NCBI RefSeq assembly: GCF_049366555.1
Contig: NZ_JBMMGT010000027.1
Coordinates: forward strand, 1-35,597
DNA: 35,597 nucleotides
Source: Avibacterium volantium_A
GTDB taxonomy: Bacteria; Pseudomonadota; Gammaproteobacteria; Enterobacterales; Pasteurellaceae
Reading direction: 5' to 3'
The notes beneath the pieces are model-generated. The model ran no database searches, was not told where the DNA came from, and was given only the letters and a program-made list of their open reading frames with translations. Made by a program: the position numbers and the translations under genes. Shown here piece after piece: positions 32,141 through 35,597 of this stretch (positions within the stretch are counted from its first letter, which is position 1; every line of letters begins with the position of its first letter).

Positions 32141-32983
32141 ATGGCAATCATCAATCTCTCACAATATCTTGTTATTTCTGTGCAAGGCGTGGACGCAGAA
32201 AAATTTCTGCAAGGTCAGCTCACTTGTGATGTGAATGGGCTGGCAGATGGGCAATCCACCCTCACCACCCATTGCGATCCGAAAGGCAAAATGAGCAGCG
32301 TGTTTCGTCTGTTGCGTGAAAATGCCGAGCAGTTTTACTTGATTATCCGCCACGCCTTATTGCCCTCTGCGTTGGATAATCTGAAAAAATATGCAGTATT
32401 TTCCAAAGTTACCTTTGAAGCGCAAGATTGGCAAGTGATCGGGCTATTGGATAAACAAAAGTGCGGTGCAATTTCGGCGGATTTTTGCCTTGAAATAGGA
32501 CAATCTGCGTGCGCGATGTTATTAAATAAAACCGCACAACAGATTGATTTCACAGGTGAAATTTCACAATGGGAGCAAGCCATAATGCAAGCGGGCTATC
32601 CGATTTTATCGCCAGAAAGCCAAAACGAATTTATCCCGCAAGCCCTGAATTTACAATGTATTGAACAAGCCATTTCGTTCCAAAAAGGCTGTTATATCGG
32701 GCAAGAAACCGTGGCGCGTGCGAAATATCGTGGCATTAACAAACGCGCGATGTTCCTGTTTAATGCGCAAACTGACACGCCTGTTCAACTGGGTTCAGAA
32801 ATTGAAATACAGCTGGAAAATGGCTGGCGCAAAACAGGTTTTATCTTAAGTGCGGTGCATTTTGACGGCATTTTATGGCTGCAAGTGGTGATGAATAATC
32901 AGTTTGACGCAGGCACGGCATTTCGTCTGTCTGGCACTGAAACAGCATTAACTCTCATTGAATTGCCTTACAACTTATCATAA
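32141..32983 (+). CDS. ygfZ: tRNA-modifying / Fe-S assembly protein YgfZ
   Basis: 280 residues, shorter than the 326 of E. coli YgfZ. It has the family signature KGCYIGQETVARAKYRG near 187-203, with the conserved cysteine, and the N-terminal FLQGQLTCDVNGL and THCDPKGKM segments. It binds folate and helps to keep Fe-S enzymes such as MiaB active. It starts 14 bases after yicC and ends at a shared terminator. Two exact uptake sequences lie within it (near 32460 and 32850). Confidence 0.92.
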   Translation: MAIINLSQYLVISVQGVDAEKFLQGQLTCDVNGLADGQSTLTTHCDPKGKMSSVFRLLRENAEQFYLIIRHALLPSALDNLKKYAVFSKVTFEAQDWQVIGLLDKQKCGAISADFCLEIGQSACAMLLNKTAQQIDFTGEISQWEQAIMQAGYPILSPESQNEFIPQALNLQCIEQAISFQKGCYIGQETVARAKYRGINKRAMFLFNAQTDTPVQLGSEIEIQLENGWRKTGFILSAVHFDGILWLQVVMNNQFDAGTAFRLSGTETALTLIELPYNLS

Positions 32984-32988
32984 AAATA

Positions 32989-33013
32989 AAAATTGGGCGT
33001 AATGCCCAATTTT
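32989..33013. terminator. Bidirectional terminator between ygfZ and yfiH
   Basis: AAAATTGGGC (32989-32998) and GCCCAATTTT (33004-33013) pair perfectly around GTAAT. It serves both converging genes. Confidence 0.9.
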
Positions 33014-33014
33014 G

Positions 33015-33749
33015 CTATTCAAACCAAATCAATGATGCCATTCTTCCCGTTTGTTTCTCTCGTCTAAAAGAAAAGAAGTTTTCCCGTTCTAAATAGGTGC
33101 AATGCTCACCACCACTAATTTGTGAAATGCCTAATTTGTTAAGGCGTAATCGAGCGATGTGATAAAGATCCGCAAGGTATTTGCCTTGCTCGCTAGGATC
33201 TGGCACAAAGGCTTGTGCGGCATTGGGATCTTGCGCGATAAATTGTTGGCGAACCTCTTCCCCAACTTGGAAAGATTTTGGCCCGATAGCCGGCCCGAGC
33301 CACGCGATAATCTCTTGTGGTTCTGCTTGGAATTGTTGCACCGTTTGTTCTAACACGCCATCACATAAACCACGCCAGCCTGCGTGTGCGGCGGCGACTT
33401 CCGTACCTTGTTGATTGGTAAACAAGACGGGCAAGCAATCTGCGGTCATTACAAGGCAAACTTGGTTCGGTTGGTTGGTGTAAACCGCATCGGCATCTAA
33501 ATTGTTGCCCTCATAAGGCAAGCAGATCACCCTTGTGCTATGCGTTTGATTTAAGAAAAGCGGAAGCTGTGGCAAATGAAATTGCTCCACCAATAAAGTG
33601 CGGTTGGTTTTTACTGAATTTTTGTCATCGCCAACGTGATCGCCCAGATTAAAGCTATCATAAGGCGCTTGGCTAACGCCACCTTGGCGCAAGGTGGTGA
33701 AAGCGTGGATATTGGCAGGGGCTGTCCAGTTTGGTTTGAGTGCGTCCAT
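33015..33749 (-). CDS. yfiH: Laccase-domain protein YfiH (PgeF)
   Basis: 244 residues from MDALKPNW. This start lies one base after the rluD stop and gives the family length (243 in E. coli); the same frame can be extended to an ATG at 33779, overlapping rluD. Metal ligands are seen in NQTHSTRV, MTADCLPVLF and AAAHAGWRGL. Relatives are copper/zinc oxidoreductases, purine nucleoside phosphorylases or peptidoglycan-editing factors (PgeF); which role applies here is not shown by the sequence. It is the second gene after rluD. Confidence 0.92.
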   Translation of the reverse strand: MDALKPNWTAPANIHAFTTLRQGGVSQAPYDSFNLGDHVGDDKNSVKTNRTLLVEQFHLPQLPLFLNQTHSTRVICLPYEGNNLDADAVYTNQPNQVCLVMTADCLPVLFTNQQGTEVAAAHAGWRGLCDGVLEQTVQQFQAEPQEIIAWLGPAIGPKSFQVGEEVRQQFIAQDPNAAQAFVPDPSEQGKYLADLYHIARLRLNKLGISQISGGEHCTYLERENFFSFRREKQTGRMASLIWFE

Positions 33750-33750
33750 T

Positions 33751-34725
33751 TTAGTAATCCAATTCATCTTTATGAGCAAGGTAATCGGCTTTTAAGGCAT
33801 TCACTAAGCCAACGAAATCCTCTGGTAATGGCGCATACCATTCCATTAATTCCCCTGTGATGGGGTGTTCTAAGCGTAACATTATGGCGTGCAATGCTTG
33901 GCGTTTGAAATCACGCAAAGTGGTGAGTAATTCTTCGCTGGCGTTTTTCGGTGGGCGTGGGCGTCCACCGTAAGTTTGATCGCCTAATAATGGGTGGGCG
34001 ATATGCGCCATATGCACGCGAATTTGGTGAGTTCGCCCTGTTTCAAGGCGCAGGCGCAAGCGCGTGTAATTACGAAAACGTTCCATAATGCGATAATGCG
34101 TCACCGCTGGCTTGCCCATCGGGTGAACCGCCATATGAGTACGCTTGGTTGGGTGGCGCGCCATTGGTTCGTCCACGGTGCCGCCTTGGGTCATAATGCC
34201 GTAAGCAATGGCTTCATATTCACGGGTGATTTTGCGTTTTTGCAGATCGCGCACTAATTTGGTTTGTGCAGGAATGGTTTTTGCCACCACCATTAAGCCG
34301 GTGGTGTCTTTGTCTAAACGGTGAACAATGCCCGCTCTTGGTACTTCTGCAATCGGTGGATAATGATAAAGCAAGGCATTGAGTACCGTGCCATTCGGGT
34401 TGCCTGCCCCAGGGTGAACCACCATATCTTTTGGCTTATTGATGACTAAAATATCATCGTCTTCATAGACAATATTGAGCGGAATATTTTCTGGCTCAAA
34501 ACGGGTTTCATCTTCCACTTCAACATTGATCGTAATCTGTTCGCCGCCATAAACTTTACTGCGTGGCACATTCACCACTTCACCGTTTACTTTCACCAGA
34601 TCGCTTTCGATCCAAGTTTTTAAACGTGAACGAGAATAGTCCGGGAACATTTCTGCTAAGCTTTGGTCTAAACGTTGTCCCATTTGGCTTGGCAGAACTT
34701 CTGCCGATAAAGTAAGATATGCCAT
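33751..34725 (-). CDS. rluD: Ribosomal large subunit pseudouridine synthase D
   Basis: 324 residues, two fewer than in E. coli. An S4 RNA-binding domain (about 18-75, RLDQSLAEMFPDYSRSRLKTW, split) is followed by the pseudouridine synthase domain. The catalytic aspartate D138 is in IVHRLDKDTTGLMVVAK. TGRTHQIRVHMAHIAHPLLGD (split) and RQALHAIMLRLEHP are also typical. It modifies U1911, U1915 and U1917 of helix 69 in 23S rRNA. It stands divergent from bamD, as in E. coli. Confidence 0.96.
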   Translation of the reverse strand: MAYLTLSAEVLPSQMGQRLDQSLAEMFPDYSRSRLKTWIESDLVKVNGEVVNVPRSKVYGGEQITINVEVEDETRFEPENIPLNIVYEDDDILVINKPKDMVVHPGAGNPNGTVLNALLYHYPPIAEVPRAGIVHRLDKDTTGLMVVAKTIPAQTKLVRDLQKRKITREYEAIAYGIMTQGGTVDEPMARHPTKRTHMAVHPMGKPAVTHYRIMERFRNYTRLRLRLETGRTHQIRVHMAHIAHPLLGDQTYGGRPRPPKNASEELLTTLRDFKRQALHAIMLRLEHPITGELMEWYAPLPEDFVGLVNALKADYLAHKDELDY

Positions 34726-34821
34726 AAATAAATCCGTGAATAATTTGCTTATTTAGCAATGTGCTATAAAATACGGATCATTGTAACTTATTTATCATTG
34801 CTCGTAAAAAAGGAATCATCA

Positions 34822-35597
34822 ATGCGTAAATTAAAATCTTTTACATTCGTTGCATTAGCCGCACTTGCCGTGAGTGCTTGTTCTAATTCATCAAAAGAGG
34901 TAGAGCAAGGCTCTGAACAAGAACTTTATGCCAAAGGGCAAACCTATTTACAAGACGGTGATTATTCCCAAGCGGTGCGCTATTTAGAAGCGGTAAAAAA
35001 TCGTTTTCCTGCCGCAAATTACAGTGAGCAAACGCAGTTAGATTTAATTTATGCTTATTATAAATCGCAAGATTACACCAAAACCTTAGTAGCCGCAGAG
35101 CGTTTTTTACAGCAATATCCGAATAGTCCAAATGTAGATTATGTGATCTATATGGCAGGGCTAACCAATTTTGCCTCAGGTGAAAACTTCTTCCAAGATT
35201 TCTTTGGCGTTGATCGCGCAACCCGTGAAAACACAGCAATGAAAGCGGCGTTCGCAAACTTCCAAACCCTTGTAGATAATTTCCCTAATAGCACTTATGC
35301 ACAAGATGCCTTAGCAAGAATGGCTTATATTAAAGCCGCCTTGGCTCGCCACGAACTTGCCATTGCTAAATTCTATATGAAACGTAATGCTTATGTTGCC
35401 GTTGCCAACCGAGTAGTAGGAATGTTACAGCAATATCCTGACACCCAAGCCACTCTTGAAGCCTTGCCATTAATGAAAGAAGCTTATGAAAAAATGAATC
35501 TTCCTGAATTGGCAAAACAAACGGAAACCTTGATTCAGGCGAATAAAGATAAAAAATTCAGCGATGTTGAAAAACCGAAAGACTTTGAATTAAATAA
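34822..35597 (+). CDS. bamD: Outer-membrane assembly lipoprotein BamD (3' end missing)
   Basis: 258 complete codons are seen from the ATG at 34822 (AAGGAA just upstream) to the window end, without a stop. A signal peptide ends in the lipobox LAVSAC, with C20 to be lipidated. TPR-like repeats follow: ELYAKGQTYLQDGDYSQAVRYLEA (split), YSEQTQLDLIYAYYK, then the BamD hallmark VDYVIYMAGLTNF and FFGVDRATRE. BamD is the essential scaffold of the BAM complex, between the barrel protein BamA and BamC/BamE. Only the last few codons can be missing. Confidence 0.96.
   Translation, partial: MRKLKSFTFVALAALAVSACSNSSKEVEQGSEQELYAKGQTYLQDGDYSQAVRYLEAVKNRFPAANYSEQTQLDLIYAYYKSQDYTKTLVAAERFLQQYPNSPNVDYVIYMAGLTNFASGENFFQDFFGVDRATRENTAMKAAFANFQTLVDNFPNSTYAQDALARMAYIKAALARHELAIAKFYMKRNAYVAVANRVVGMLQQYPDTQATLEALPLMKEAYEKMNLPELAKQTETLIQANKDKKFSDVEKPKDFELN

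Larger units (their letters stand above)
1..35597. repeat. Haemophilus-type DNA uptake signal sequences, dispersed
   Basis: Exact AAGTGCGGT or ACCGCACTT cores lie at 314-322 and 7505-7513, and near 7570, 8213, 8229, 9695, 11520, 13350, 15840, 16335, 17132, 20140, 23890, 24445, 25845, 27307, 27733, 27848, 28770, 29740, 29970, 31770, 32460, 32850 and 33600. Several lie in or beside terminators. None lies between 323 and 7504, far longer than the usual gap of 1-2 kb in the rest of the window. Positions given as near were read by eye. Confidence 0.85.

Overview
The window is chromosomal DNA from a member of the Pasteurellaceae, from the group that uses the Haemophilus-type DNA uptake signal sequence (core AAGTGCGGT / ACCGCACTT). 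I count about two dozen exact copies, inside genes, between genes and paired as terminators. Gene content and local orders (hemCDXY opposite cyaA, cpxRA, dat/ddc, yejK opposite yejL-yejM, rph-pyrE, rluD-yfiH opposite bamD) fit that family. I cannot fix genus or species from the sequence alone.

Region 1 (1-5891, minus strand) is an accessory sugar-phosphate operon. In transcription order it has a PdxA2-like dehydrogenase, DhaK, DhaL, an IS1016-like insertion with the C-terminal stump of a cyclase-family gene behind it, a triose-phosphate isomerase fused to a PTS EIIB domain, transaldolase and the start of transketolase. It reads as a route that makes and consumes C3/C4 ketose phosphates and passes them to the pentose phosphate pathway. 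The promoter region holds one perfect and one near-perfect CRP site. The operon appears to be decaying: pdxA2 has ATA where its ATG should be, dhaK has an in-frame amber codon, the cyclase gene is cut off by the IS, the IS has no target-site duplication, and transketolase looks frameshifted at codon 29/30. The stretch from the isomerase gene to the promoter has no uptake sequence, which suggests it was acquired.

Region 2 (6246-16680) is core genome: plsY, folB, an EamA exporter, the 1,3-diaminopropane genes dat and ddc, a yhbP-like gene, and the haem genes hemC-hemD-hemX-hemY. A 250-base hairpin-rich leader precedes dat. Region 3 (16860-25936) has cyaA (TTG start), narP, cpxA/cpxR, bamE, yejK, yejL and yejM.

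Region 4 (25937-35597) has an amidohydrolase gene behind a structured, terminator-ended leader. That gene's last codons, terminator and uptake sequence are repeated three times in tandem. Then come dusC, djlA, pyrE, rph, yicC, ygfZ, yfiH, rluD and the start of bamD. I saw no tRNA, rRNA, CRISPR array or prophage.

The best candidates for something undescribed are the isomerase-EIIB fusion in its damaged operon, the two structured leaders (before the amidohydrolase and before dat), and the tandem echo of the amidohydrolase gene tail.
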